Numbered from the stretch's first letter, positions 1-6,995 are shown. The stretch: 16,273 nucleotides of DNA from UMGS1279 sp045536815 (GCA_045536815.1 JAZSOH010000019.1:1-16273); one strand, 5' to 3'. The notes: a model not told the origin generated them from the sequence alone. Numbers and translations are program-made.

Positions 1-111
1 CAACTTTCTGTTCACAACAGAAGATACAATAATTTTCCTATGCGTCCTCTTAATTGGAAATCTCCTGCCGATTACATCAAAGCTTTTATCTCTAACGGCG
101 AAGTTTTCTAA
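1..111 (+). CDS. Transposase/integrase C-terminal fragment (partial, 5' end outside window)
   Basis: An open frame enters at base 1 and stops at TAA 109-111, giving 36 residues. The tail includes HNRRYNNFPMRPLNWKSP and then ADYIKAF. A stretch of the kind N-x-x-R-P-x-x-x-L-x-x-x-(S/T)-P-x-x-Y is typical of the extreme C-terminus of rve/DDE integrase-core transposases (IS3/IS481/IS30-like). This is recognised from family knowledge, and the catalytic domain lies outside the window. Reading frame and stop are seen directly. Whether the gene is intact upstream, and which IS family it belongs to, cannot be told. No obvious terminal inverted repeat of an IS was identified between the stop and the EamA gene; the only dyad there is the T-arm-like hairpin at 141-169. 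Confidence 0.6.
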   Translation, partial: QLSVHNRRYNNFPMRPLNWKSPADYIKAFISNGEVF

Positions 112-140
112 TTTTGTAACACATCATTGACAAACCAACA

Positions 141-169
141 AGTGTGACAGGACTTGAACCTGTCACACT
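141..169. repeat. T-arm-like hairpin, copy 1 (perfect 11-bp stem)
   Basis: AGTGTGACAGG at 141-151 and CCTGTCACACT at 159-169 are perfect reverse complements around the 7-nt loop ACTTGAA. Read on the minus strand, the inner part is ACAGG-TTCAAGT-CCTGT, exactly the geometry and loop consensus (TTCRANY) of a tRNA TpsiC arm, but the stem continues beyond 5 bp and there is no anticodon arm or CCA around it, so it is not a tRNA. Related hairpins occur at 3563-3593 and 6864-6886. Confidence 0.75.
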
Positions 170-196
170 AAGCAACCGCGAATAATAAAGAAAAAC

Positions 197-225
197 TTGT
201 TTTAAGGTCAGCGTTGTGGTATACT
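197..225 (+). promoter_or_regulatory. Probable sigma-A promoter of the EamA gene
   Basis: TTGTTT (197-202), 17-bp spacer, TATACT (220-225). It lies 50 bp before the start codon at 275, which is preceded by AAGGAG at 261-266. The spacing is ideal and the -35 box differs from consensus at two positions. Confidence 0.5.
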
Positions 226-274
226 CGTAATATCTTGTTTAGTGTAGCAGGTTCGGATTTAAGGAGAAATAATA

Positions 275-1186
275 ATGAGTAAAAATTTAAGGGGAAGTTT
301 AATACTTCTTTTGGCGGCAATAATTTGGGGTGCCGCTTTTGTTGCGCAGGATAAAGGCGGCGCGTTGGTTGGCGCATTTACCTTTAACGCTTCTCGCTGG
401 ATAATAGGCGCAGTATTTTTGCTCCCCATAACAGTATTTTTCACTAGAAAAAAGGGGACAATAGCAAAAGAAAAAGCTCCGTTCTTTTCAAAAAATGAAC
501 TTTTGGGTGGCAGTATTTGCGGAATTCTTCTTTTTGTTTCTTCCTCCTTTCAGCAGTTTGGCATTTCGCTTTATGATAGCGGCGAGGCGGCGGCAGGCAA
601 ATCGGGTTTCATCACCGCGCTTTACATAGTTTTGGTCCCACTTTTTGGCCTTTTTGCGCATAAAAAGGTTCCTGTTTTAACCTATGTTTCAATAGCGGTT
701 GCTATAACCGGAATGTATCTGCTTTGCATTAAAGATGGATTTTCTTTTTCAGCGCCCGATATTTTAATTTTTCTTTGCGCACTTTCATTTACCTTTCATA
801 TTTTAACGGTCGACGCCTTTTCAGATAAAGCAAACGGCCTTAAAGTTTCGGTAATTCAAATGATAGTTTGCGGTATTATATCGCTTATTTGTATGTTTAT
901 CTTTGAAACGCCTAAAATGACCGATATTTTAAATGCCGCTATCCCTATTCTGTATGCGGGAATTTTATCTTCAGGCGTTGCATATACTCTTCAAATTTTG
1001 GGACAAAAGGACACAAACCCAAGCGTAGCGGCGGTTATAATGAGTCTTGAATCGGTTTTTGCAGCACTTACGGGAGCTATGTTTGGCGAAAGAATGTCGG
1101 GAAAAGAAATTTTGGGCGGCGCGCTTATGTTTTTGGCAGTGCTTTTAGCCCAAGCAAAGCTTCCTAAAAAGGAAGAAAGTAAATAG
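275..1186 (+). CDS. EamA/DMT-family membrane transporter
   Basis: A 303-residue hydrophobic protein of the drug/metabolite transporter superfamily, placed in the cytoplasmic membrane and expected to export or exchange a small metabolite. The substrate cannot be read from sequence. The N-terminus (LILLLAAIIWGAAFVAQDKG) is the characteristic first EamA helix with the W-G/A-x-x-F pattern. The length and the run of about ten hydrophobic segments fit two 5-helix EamA repeats, the second beginning near residue 155 (PDILIFLCALSFTFHILTVD). The late segment AAVIMSLESVFAALTGAMFGE matches the conserved second-repeat motif in which a Glu follows a small-residue helix. The start ATG has AAGGAG 8 nt upstream. 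It is a single gene with its own promoter, convergent with the carboxypeptidase gene and separated from it by a shared terminator. Family assignment is firm, substrate unknown. Confidence 0.93.
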   Translation: MSKNLRGSLILLLAAIIWGAAFVAQDKGGALVGAFTFNASRWIIGAVFLLPITVFFTRKKGTIAKEKAPFFSKNELLGGSICGILLFVSSSFQQFGISLYDSGEAAAGKSGFITALYIVLVPLFGLFAHKKVPVLTYVSIAVAITGMYLLCIKDGFSFSAPDILIFLCALSFTFHILTVDAFSDKANGLKVSVIQMIVCGIISLICMFIFETPKMTDILNAAIPILYAGILSSGVAYTLQILGQKDTNPSVAAVIMSLESVFAALTGAMFGERMSGKEILGGALMFLAVLLAQAKLPKKEESK

Positions 1187-1195
1187 TAAAAGTAA

Positions 1196-1225
1196 AAAAC
1201 CGCGTAGCATAACCTACGCGGTTTT
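1196..1225. terminator. Bidirectional Rho-independent terminator
   Basis: AAAACCGCGTAG (1196-1207) pairs perfectly with CTACGCGGTTTT (1214-1225) around CATAAC. T-runs follow the stem on both strands. It lies between the convergent EamA and carboxypeptidase genes and can terminate both. Confidence 0.9.
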
Positions 1226-1233
1226 AATGTGTC

Positions 1234-2565
1234 TTAATATCTATGCCTTTTTCTGCGCCTTCTTTTTTTGCGTTTTCTGTTTATAAGCATAATATAAAGG
1301 CAAAACAAAGCTATTGAGCCAAAAACTACAGCCAAAACGGCTTTAAAGGCTTTACTTTTAAAAATATCGGTAAACCCTTTAACAAAGGCGAGCATCTTAC
1401 TCTTTTCAACGTCGTTCATTGCCACAACGTTTACTGTGTCAATTTCGTTTCCTGCATAGGTGATGGTCGCCGTTCCAAGAACCTGTCCTTTTAAAATTGG
1501 CGCTTCAGCAGGGTCATTTTCTAAATTCACATTTATTGATACTGTTGACAGGTCTGCCTCAATGGGAAGCACCGCGCTTACAGGCTTTTCTAAAACAAGC
1601 GGAACATGGTCTGCATCCTTACCCAGTGATACGGGACATTCGTATATGGGTGAAAAAGTGTCGTAAATCTGGCGGTATTTAAAGGTTTCAAATGCCCACT
1701 CGTAAAGAAGCTTTGAATCGGTAAATTCTTGCCTTATTATAGCCCCCGCCGAGTTAAATACCGGGGAATTCATTAAAACGCAAAGGTAGGTTGTGCCGTC
1801 TTTAGTGGCGGTGGAAACAAGGCACCTTCCCGCTTCGTCGGTATACCCCGTTTTAACACCGCTTGCATACTTATAGTAGTAACTGCTTACGGGTGAGTTG
1901 GGGTCCTGAAGGTAAACGGTAGTTGCAACAATTCGGCTATCATTTTTATTGTTTGCGGGGACAGTATACCTTACTGTTCCAACAATCTTTTTAAAAAGCT
2001 CATTCTTAAGTACGTGTTTTGTGAGGATATAAAAGTCCCTCGCCGTTGTGTAGTGGCTTTCGTCGTGAAGACCGTGCGCGTTTACAAAATGTGTGCTTGA
2101 CATACCAAGGTCGGTTGCTTTTTGGTTCATTTTAGTAATGAAATCTGAAATACTGCCATTACCAAAATGAATTGCCAAAACGTTAGCGGCATCGTTTGCC
2201 GAACGAACGAGCAAAATATAAAGCAAATCTAAAACTGTAAGAACCTCGCCGTCTACAAGGTTAAAAACCGCCGAGCCCGTTCCAAGCAAGGGAATAAGCG
2301 CGCCTTCTGTAACCGTAACCTTGGTGGCTGCGGGGTCCTTACATTCGTCGAGAACCACCGCCGCCGTCATAATTTTTGTAAGCGAAGCGGGATAAAGCCT
2401 TTTATCTGCATTCTTTTCGTATATTACTGTGTTGGTGTCGATATTAGCAAGTAAAACACCTTCTGCGCCGACCGAAAAGGTCGATGGTGTGTAGCTTGCT
2501 GCCGCCGACATAGGAAAAGAAAATATAATTAAAAGACAAATTATAACAGAAATAATCTTTTTCAT
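1234..2565 (-). CDS. D-alanyl-D-alanine carboxypeptidase (peptidase S11, DacF/PBP5-like)
   Basis: A penicillin-binding protein that trims the terminal D-Ala of peptidoglycan pentapeptides outside the membrane. I start it at ATG 2565 (443 residues): it has AGGAG about 10 nt upstream and opens directly into a signal peptide (MKKIISVIICLLIIFSFP..AAAS). A longer in-frame start at 2607 would add 14 residues that look unlike a leader. The three active-site motifs are visible: SLTK at 61-64 (Ser61 nucleophile), SAN at 122-124 and KTG at 238-240. Residues after about 285 fit the beta-rich PBP5_C domain, and the end is a hydrophobic helix (VLAVVFGSIALFCLYIMLI) followed by a strongly basic tail, so the protein is anchored at its C-terminus. 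PBP5 itself uses an amphipathic anchor; a true transmembrane anchor with an Arg/Lys tail is usual for clostridial homologues. It is divergent from the phosphoesterase gene. Confidence 0.95.
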   Translation of the reverse strand: MKKIISVIICLLIIFSFPMSAAASYTPSTFSVGAEGVLLANIDTNTVIYEKNADKRLYPASLTKIMTAAVVLDECKDPAATKVTVTEGALIPLLGTGSAVFNLVDGEVLTVLDLLYILLVRSANDAANVLAIHFGNGSISDFITKMNQKATDLGMSSTHFVNAHGLHDESHYTTARDFYILTKHVLKNELFKKIVGTVRYTVPANNKNDSRIVATTVYLQDPNSPVSSYYYKYASGVKTGYTDEAGRCLVSTATKDGTTYLCVLMNSPVFNSAGAIIRQEFTDSKLLYEWAFETFKYRQIYDTFSPIYECPVSLGKDADHVPLVLEKPVSAVLPIEADLSTVSINVNLENDPAEAPILKGQVLGTATITYAGNEIDTVNVVAMNDVEKSKMLAFVKGFTDIFKSKAFKAVLAVVFGSIALFCLYIMLINRKRKKRRRRKRHRY

Positions 2566-2590
2566 ATAGAAATTTCTCCTAATATGTTGT

Positions 2591-2627
2591 ATAATACTAG
2601 TATACATTATTCTGAGTAAATTTTAAA
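2591..2627 (-). promoter_or_regulatory. Candidate promoter of the carboxypeptidase gene
   Basis: Two overlapping leftward solutions exist: TTTAAA (2622-2627)-N17-TATACT (2599-2604), or TTTACT (2615-2620)-N18-TATTAT (2591-2596). Both overlap the perfect 10-bp palindrome ATACTAGTAT at 2594-2603. -35 matches are mediocre, and which solution is used cannot be decided. Confidence 0.35.
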
Positions 2628-2659
2628 GAGAATTTTTAATTTTTTTCGGAGGATAAAAA

Positions 2660-3355
2660 ATGATATACGTAACGGGCGATATGCATGGTGATGAATCCCG
2701 TTTGTATGATAAAGAATGGCGCAAGCTTAAAGCCAATGATATTTTAATAGTGTGCGGCGATTTTGGTTTTGTTTGGGATAATAGCAAACGAGAACAAAGC
2801 ACCCTTAAATATCTGGGCAGCCGAAAATTTACGGTTTGCTTTTTAGATGGTGCTCATGAAAATTTTGAGCTCATAAAAAAAGCGAGGCGCACAGTTTGGA
2901 AGGGCGGCTTTGTTCACCGCATTAGCGGAAATCTTTATCATTTAGAGCGCGGAGAAATTTATAATATAAACGGCACAAAAATCTTTGTTTTCGGTGGTGG
3001 AGAAAGCGAAGATAAGGAGATAAGAAGCAAGGAAAATCATTGGTGGAAGCATGAGCTTCCAAGTCCTGCCGAAATGGCAAGGGGTGCCGAAAATTTAGAC
3101 AGTGTTGAGGGCGAGGTTGATTATATTTTAACCCACGAGCCGCCCTCTTTGGTTAAAAGCTCGGTTCTTCTTCGTCGCGGCTCGGCCGACCACGTTAACA
3201 AGCTTAATGGGTATTTAGAGGAGATTGGAAAGTACTGCACCTATAAGCAGTGGTATTTTGGCAGTCTTCACGAGGATAGGCGAATAACCCCTAAGCATAC
3301 CGCCGTTTTTAATAAGATTCTTGCTATAGACGAATATAATATGTATAAGAAATAA
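2660..3355 (+). CDS. Calcineurin-like metallophosphoesterase with altered metal-site residues
   Basis: A 231-residue cytoplasmic protein of the calcineurin-like phosphoesterase fold. Motifs in order: GDMHGD (Asp7, His9), CGDFG (Asp34), LDGAHENF (63-69), THEPP (His159) and FGSLHED (201-206). The whole pattern, including the WKGG-V-H and GGGES.DK..R blocks, follows a clostridial metallophosphatase subfamily that from memory normally reads DGNHENF and FGHYHDD. Here the metal-ligand Asn is Ala65 and the first His of the GHxH motif is Ser202. Those two substitutions may weaken dimetal binding or catalysis, so the protein could be a divergent phosphatase or a binding protein. Substrate unknown. GGAGG at 2648-2652 sits 7 nt before ATG. 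The gene stands alone, divergent from the carboxypeptidase and closed by a strong terminator. Confidence 0.85.
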   Translation: MIYVTGDMHGDESRLYDKEWRKLKANDILIVCGDFGFVWDNSKREQSTLKYLGSRKFTVCFLDGAHENFELIKKARRTVWKGGFVHRISGNLYHLERGEIYNINGTKIFVFGGGESEDKEIRSKENHWWKHELPSPAEMARGAENLDSVEGEVDYILTHEPPSLVKSSVLLRRGSADHVNKLNGYLEEIGKYCTYKQWYFGSLHEDRRITPKHTAVFNKILAIDEYNMYKK

Positions 3356-3360
3356 AAGGT

Positions 3361-3400
3361 CCGCCCCAACGCTTATCTGCGTTGGGGCGGCTTTGTTTTT
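3361..3400 (+). terminator. Rho-independent terminator after the phosphoesterase gene
   Basis: CCGCCCCAACGC (3361-3372) pairs perfectly with GCGTTGGGGCGG (3379-3390) around TTATCT, followed by CTTTGTTTTT. The stop codon ends 6 nt before the stem. Confidence 0.93.
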
Positions 3401-3404
3401 AAGT

Positions 3405-3564
3405 TAGCCAAAGCATTTAAACTTGAATCAGATTTTGAAGCAAGTATTTTTCGCTGTGGCTTTGTTAAAATACTCGTAAATCCGTCAGCCTATATGCGAC
3501 AAAGAGCCAAAAGATGCCTTAAAACCGCCCTTTTAGGCTGCTTCAAGTTTAATTGCTTTGGCTA
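3405..3564. repeat. 160-bp inverted-repeat element with 23-bp ends (MITE-like or structured RNA)
   Basis: Bases 3405-3427 and 3542-3564 are reverse complements with one mismatch (ends TAGCCAAAGC...GCTTTGGCTA). The 114-bp interior contains further pairings: AGTATTTT (3443-3450) with AAAATACT (3467-3474), CAGCCTA (3486-3492) with TAGGCTG (3534-3540), and a competing hairpin GCCTTAAAA (3516-3524)/TTTTAGGC (3531-3538). No ORF of note is inside. It fills the space between the phosphoesterase terminator and the end of the beta-propeller gene. A non-autonomous mobile element or a structured 3' UTR would both fit. Confidence 0.6.
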
Positions 3565-3593
3565 GTATGACAGGACTTGAACCTGTCACACTA
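3563..3593. repeat. T-arm-like hairpin, copy 2
   Basis: TAGTATGACAGG (3563-3574), loop ACTTGAA (3575-3581), CCTGTCACACTA (3582-3593): a 12-bp stem whose only non-Watson-Crick position (A3567/C3589) becomes a G-U wobble in the leftward transcript. It begins 4 nt after the stop codon of the beta-propeller gene, where a terminator or 3'-end stabiliser would sit, but no T-run follows. The loop and inner stem equal those of copy 1 at 141-169. Confidence 0.7.
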
Positions 3594-3597
3594 GGTT

Positions 3598-5631
3598 TTA
3601 GAATAAAAGCTTTGCAGTTTCTTTAAAACCGTCAAGAGTGTAGGAGACAATTCCTCTATTTCCACAAAGGTAGAAATACTCGCCAATATATATGCCGCGA
3701 ACATCATACATATTGTCGGCATAGTCACCGATTTTGAATTCTGCTAATTTCTTAAACTGCTTGTTTTCGTATTTGTATAGGCAGTATTTGTCCGAAATAT
3801 AGTCATAACCTGCAAGGCCGATAAGATTTTTGCCAACACTAACCAAAACGGCTTTGTGGTTATATTCTGCAGAAACGTTCGAAAACTTCAAATCATAAAC
3901 GCTTTCTTCGGTTACGTTTTTGGGGTCAGAAACATCGAACATAGAAAATTTGGCGGTTCCTACAGAGCCGGTTTTTTCGTCGGCATTTTTGCCAATACCA
4001 AGAAGCAGTCCGTTGCCGTAAGGATGCAAATAGTTTGAAAATCCGGGAATTTTAAGTGCCGATAAAACCTTAGGCTCCTTCGGATTTGAAAGGTCAACGG
4101 TAAAAAGCGGGTCAACCTGTCTAAAGGTTACAAAGTAACCAATATCGCCCGAAAAACGAACCGAGTAAACCTGCTCATCTTTTGCAAGGTCGGTGATACT
4201 TCCAACAGTTTTAAGGTTTAGGTCTAAAACAAAAAGCGCGTTAGCCTTTTTCTCCTCGGGCAGCTGATAGGAATAGGCCATATCCCTGTCGTCGCCGTAT
4301 TTATTTTTGTATACAAGGCTTTCGGTTGTTGTCACAATTCTGAAATATCCGTTATATTCGTCCATAGAAAACTGGTTTAGAATTCTACCTTTAACCTTGC
4401 CCGATGCCGAATAGGAAAGTTTGCCACCGTCGATAGTAAATCGAATAAGAGAGGTGTTTACCTCATAGGTAGTTATCTTATTTTCTTTGTTTTCTTTGTT
4501 TTCGGTAATTATAGCCGCCGCATAAATTGATGAGTTATTAACAAATACCTCATCTCCGCCGCCCAAAACGCTTTTTTCGCCAACCCTTTCGGCCGTTTCG
4601 ATATCTATAGAACTTGCGGTGAAATAGCTTCTATCAACCTCGCCCGAAAACGCGCAAATATTATCTTCTGCAACGGCTCTTTCATTGTAATCCTCACCAA
4701 CAAAGGGCACAAAGGTTGTAGGGTCGTTTTCATCCGGCTTGCCATAAAATACTTCGGTTGTAAAAACAAACAGGTTTGGGCCGCTAAGCCTTGAAGAAAC
4801 ATATCTTCCCGACTGGGTGAAAACCTTTAAAACTTCCGCCTTAGAGGGAACAGTAATATCATAAATTCTTGCTATTATTCTTGAAGAGGGATAGTAAGAT
4901 TTTGTGGTATAAGAGATTTCACTTGTTATAAGGATAAGCCTGTTACCCTTAACGTACATATCCAAAAAGCCTTCTTTTTTTTGACCCTTTTGTCCGTATG
5001 AAATCTCGGCAGTAAGACCTAGCTTTCCGTTTTCGGCTTTTGCAATAATAATTTTTCGCTCATAGTCTTTATGAACATAAATGTATTTGCCGTCGGTTTT
5101 AACTATGTCGCCCTCGTCAACCCCTTCAACCTGAACGTTAGTAGAGCTATAATCGTCTTTGCTTTGTGTATTTAAAGCTCCGTTGGCGTTGTCGGGCTTT
5201 GCGTCAAAATCCGCTTCGCTTTTCAAATCGCCGCCTATATCAATGGCATCTTCATCCTCGGCATAATCAGTTACACCATAAAAAATATTGTTCCATGCTG
5301 AGCCTTTGTTCCCGCGATTTTCTTCATCGTAAAGGTTTTCGAAAAGGGTGTATATATCCTTGTATGTTACCGTCTCAATAGCGGCGGCTTCGGGCACAGC
5401 GGGGGTTAGCTCGGTAGAAATATTAGGGCGCTTATCCCAAAATATTGATATTGCCAAAACCGATATGCAAAGCGCTGCCGCCACAGCCGAAAGCCAAAAC
5501 TTTCTGCCGTTTATTTTGTTAAAGCCTTTATCTTTGGCCGACTGCTCTGCAAGTTTTTCTAAAATTTCTTTTTTGGTAGTCTCGCTGGGTTTAATTTTAT
5601 CAAGTTCGTTCCTAAAAGAATCTTTAAACAT
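3598..5631 (-). CDS. Membrane-anchored beta-propeller protein (PF09826-type), probable anti-sigma partner
   Basis: A 677-residue protein: a short charged cytoplasmic segment (1-44), one transmembrane helix (46-65, FWLSAVAAALCISVLAISIF), a low-complexity linker, then a large extracellular domain whose hallmark VQVEGVDEGDIVKTDGKYIY near residue 170 marks the secreted beta-propeller family PF09826. The gene overlaps the end of the upstream ECF sigma gene by 8 nt (ATGTTTAA), so translation is coupled. An N-terminal segment of about 45 residues inside the cell plus a sensor domain outside, encoded directly after an ECF sigma factor, is the layout of a transmembrane anti-sigma factor; I infer that role. 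No HxxxCxxC zinc anti-sigma motif is visible. An alternative TTG start at 5634 would add one residue; AGGAG precedes the ATG by 9 nt. T-arm-like hairpin copy 2 follows the stop. Confidence 0.88.
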   Translation of the reverse strand: MFKDSFRNELDKIKPSETTKKEILEKLAEQSAKDKGFNKINGRKFWLSAVAAALCISVLAISIFWDKRPNISTELTPAVPEAAAIETVTYKDIYTLFENLYDEENRGNKGSAWNNIFYGVTDYAEDEDAIDIGGDLKSEADFDAKPDNANGALNTQSKDDYSSTNVQVEGVDEGDIVKTDGKYIYVHKDYERKIIIAKAENGKLGLTAEISYGQKGQKKEGFLDMYVKGNRLILITSEISYTTKSYYPSSRIIARIYDITVPSKAEVLKVFTQSGRYVSSRLSGPNLFVFTTEVFYGKPDENDPTTFVPFVGEDYNERAVAEDNICAFSGEVDRSYFTASSIDIETAERVGEKSVLGGGDEVFVNNSSIYAAAIITENKENKENKITTYEVNTSLIRFTIDGGKLSYSASGKVKGRILNQFSMDEYNGYFRIVTTTESLVYKNKYGDDRDMAYSYQLPEEKKANALFVLDLNLKTVGSITDLAKDEQVYSVRFSGDIGYFVTFRQVDPLFTVDLSNPKEPKVLSALKIPGFSNYLHPYGNGLLLGIGKNADEKTGSVGTAKFSMFDVSDPKNVTEESVYDLKFSNVSAEYNHKAVLVSVGKNLIGLAGYDYISDKYCLYKYENKQFKKLAEFKIGDYADNMYDVRGIYIGEYFYLCGNRGIVSYTLDGFKETAKLLF

Positions 5632-6184
5632 CAAAAAACTCTCCTTCCAGTTTGGATTTTAAAAGTTCTCTGGCACGGGACAGTCTGGATTTCACCGTAC
5701 CAACTGAAACAGAGCAAATTTTTCCAATTTCGTTTACCGAATAACCTTCGTAGTAATACATATATATTACTGTTTTAAGCTTAGGTGAAAGCTCTAAAAC
5801 AATCGGCAAAATCTCGTTTTGCCTCGTATCTTCCTGAAAAAGCTCCAAAGGTGTATCGGTTTTTCTCGTTCTGTAAGGATTCTTAAGTAGGGAATTTGTT
5901 CGGTTCAAGGTCGCCCTTATAAGCCAGGCTTTAAGGTGCTCTTCACCTGAAATTTTATGTGAGTTTTTAACCAGCCGCAAAAAAACGTCGGAGAGTATAT
6001 CCTCGGCATCGGCCTTGTTTTTGGTTCTTAAAAAAGCAAGGCGAAAAACCATATCTGAATAATTTATAAATGCGGCAGAGGGACTCACAAAGTAGTTTTC
6101 ACTCTTTTGAGTAGGCTTTAAAAGGTTTTTATTTTCCAAAACATTCCCACCTTTTTGAAAGATTTGCTCACCCTTAATACCCAT
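5624..6184 (-). CDS. ECF-type RNA polymerase sigma factor
   Basis: A 186-residue sigma-70-family factor with only regions 2 and 4. Region 2 is near residues 40-75 (YSDMVFRLAFLRTKNKADAE.ILSDVF), containing the acidic D-A-E-D core-binding segment. Region 4 is near residues 130-178 (LSPKLKTVIYMYYYEGYSVN, then IGKICSVSVGTVKSRLSRAR), a clear helix-turn-helix for the -35 element. It should direct RNA polymerase to a small regulon including, by family habit, its own operon. It is the middle gene of the operon: 26 nt after the XRE/S24-like regulator and overlapping the beta-propeller gene by 8 nt. The start is uncertain: ATG 6184 has no good ribosome site, while an in-frame TTG at 6139 follows AAAGGTGGG and would remove 15 residues that are not conserved-looking. 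Confidence 0.92.
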   Translation of the reverse strand: MGIKGEQIFQKGGNVLENKNLLKPTQKSENYFVSPSAAFINYSDMVFRLAFLRTKNKADAEDILSDVFLRLVKNSHKISGEEHLKAWLIRATLNRTNSLLKNPYRTRKTDTPLELFQEDTRQNEILPIVLELSPKLKTVIYMYYYEGYSVNEIGKICSVSVGTVKSRLSRARELLKSKLEGEFFDV

Positions 6185-6210
6185 AATCTGTTAAAAAGGT
6201 TCCATAAAAT

Positions 6211-6816
6211 TTAAAAATTTCTTATAAGTTTTTTAATTTCGCCTAAAATTTTAAGTCTTGAAAATTCTTCCGCAGAAAAAATAAGGTCTTCAGCACCTTC
6301 CTTTTCGCTTAAAACCTTTACCTCGTTCCCCGAAAAGATAATTTTAGCGGCAATAGGCTCTTTATTGTCGATAGAAAGCATGGCAAAGCGACCACTTGTT
6401 ATAAAGTTTTTAAGATGCACCAAAACAGTGTCGCCTTTTTGCATTAAAGGGGACATATTGTCCTCGGTAAGAGTGTAAAAAACATATTTTTCCCCCGTGA
6501 AGATTTCGCCTTGCAATACGGGTAGATGTGACAAAATATCGGCGCTTAGCAGTTTAGAATAAGAAACGGGCAATTTTCTAACAAGGGGAATAGAGCAAAA
6601 AGCCTCGCTTGTAAGGCAAGAATCGTCGGATATGATGTCGCTAACCTTAACACAAAGCCTTTCAGCCATTTTCTGCAACGCATTCATACGCGGAACCCTT
6701 ACCCCTTGCTCCCACATAGAAACCGCCTTGTCGGTAACACCGGCAATTTTGGCGAGCTCCTTTTGGGTTAGGTTGTTCTCTTCTCTTAAACGCTTAATAT
6801 TTTTTTCAATTGACAT
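6211..6816 (-). CDS. XRE-type regulator with S24/LexA-like C-terminal domain, nucleophile position altered
   Basis: A 201-residue DNA-binding protein. Residues 7-60 are a canonical Cro/CI helix-turn-helix (IKRLREENNLTQKELAKIAG, then VTDKAVSMWEQG). Residues about 105-195 resemble the peptidase S24 domain of LexA/CI repressors: TEDNMSPLMQKGDTVLV (117-133) lines up with the D-S-M-x-P....GD motif and IAAKIIF (Lys158) with the general-base Lys. The nucleophile Ser position is Asn120, so self-cleavage is not expected; the domain may serve only for dimerisation or ligand sensing. The alignment is by eye. It is the first gene of a leftward operon with the ECF sigma and beta-propeller genes. ATG 6816 has AAGGTGG 8 nt upstream. 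A perfect 8-bp dyad lies at 6840-6858 in the leader, a candidate autoregulatory site. Confidence 0.85.
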   Translation of the reverse strand: MSIEKNIKRLREENNLTQKELAKIAGVTDKAVSMWEQGVRVPRMNALQKMAERLCVKVSDIISDDSCLTSEAFCSIPLVRKLPVSYSKLLSADILSHLPVLQGEIFTGEKYVFYTLTEDNMSPLMQKGDTVLVHLKNFITSGRFAMLSIDNKEPIAAKIIFSGNEVKVLSEKEGAEDLIFSAEEFSRLKILGEIKKLIRNF

Positions 6817-6839
6817 TTTTTATACCACCTTAAGCAAAC

Positions 6840-6858
6840 ACAAATAATTATTATTTGT
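6840..6858. promoter_or_regulatory. Perfect dyad, candidate operator in the regulator leader
   Basis: ACAAATAA (6840-6847)-TTA-TTATTTGT (6851-6858), a perfect 8-bp inverted repeat with a 3-bp centre, 24 bp upstream of the regulator start codon. Size and symmetry suit a dimeric XRE repressor; binding by the neighbouring regulator is inference. Confidence 0.5.
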
Positions 6859-6863
6859 AGGGC

Positions 6864-6886
6864 GTGACAAGCTTAAGTCCTGCCAC
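6864..6886 (-). repeat. T-arm-like hairpin, degenerate copy 3
   Basis: On the minus strand GTGGCAGG-ACTTAAG-CTTGTCAC. It matches copy 1 at 19 of 23 aligned positions and keeps the 8-bp stem with 7-nt loop. The two non-Watson-Crick positions are G-U in the leftward transcript but A-C on the other strand. It lies in the predicted 5' leader of the regulator-sigma-propeller operon. Confidence 0.45.
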
Positions 6887-6909
6887 CACAAAATATGATT
6901 AACAAGCCC

Positions 6910-6938
6910 ATTATACACTTTAAGTGGAAAAAAATCAA
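6910..6938 (-). promoter_or_regulatory. Promoter of the leftward regulator-sigma-propeller operon
   Basis: Minus strand TTGATT (6933-6938)-N17-TATAAT (6910-6915). The spacer holds the dyad CACTT-T-AAGTG (6916-6926), a likely repressor site. The transcript would start about 85-90 nt before the regulator ATG. Confidence 0.65.
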
Positions 6939-6966
6939 TAGCATTTGAAAAATTTTCACAAAAAGG

Positions 6967-6995
6967 TTGACATTAGGACACGAAAAGTGTATACT
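6967..6995 (+). promoter_or_regulatory. Promoter of the rightward small-gene/Rhs operon
   Basis: TTGACA (6967-6972)-N17-TATACT (6990-6995), one mismatch from sigma-A consensus with ideal spacing. The -10 box is covered by the perfect dyad GTGTATA-C-TATACAC (6987-7001), so a bound repressor would block polymerase. The -35 is 28 bp from that of the leftward promoter. Confidence 0.75.

Noticed and set aside
136..175. tRNA gene or tRNA fragment at the T-arm-like hairpin
   Set aside because: Only the T-arm geometry is present; no anticodon or D arm, no acceptor pairing and no CCA. The stem is longer than a T arm and palindromic.
4605..4802. Overlapping short ORFs inside the propeller, Rhs and carboxypeptidase genes on either strand
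   Set aside because: They lie in alternative frames of well-supported genes, lack ribosome sites and show no family features.
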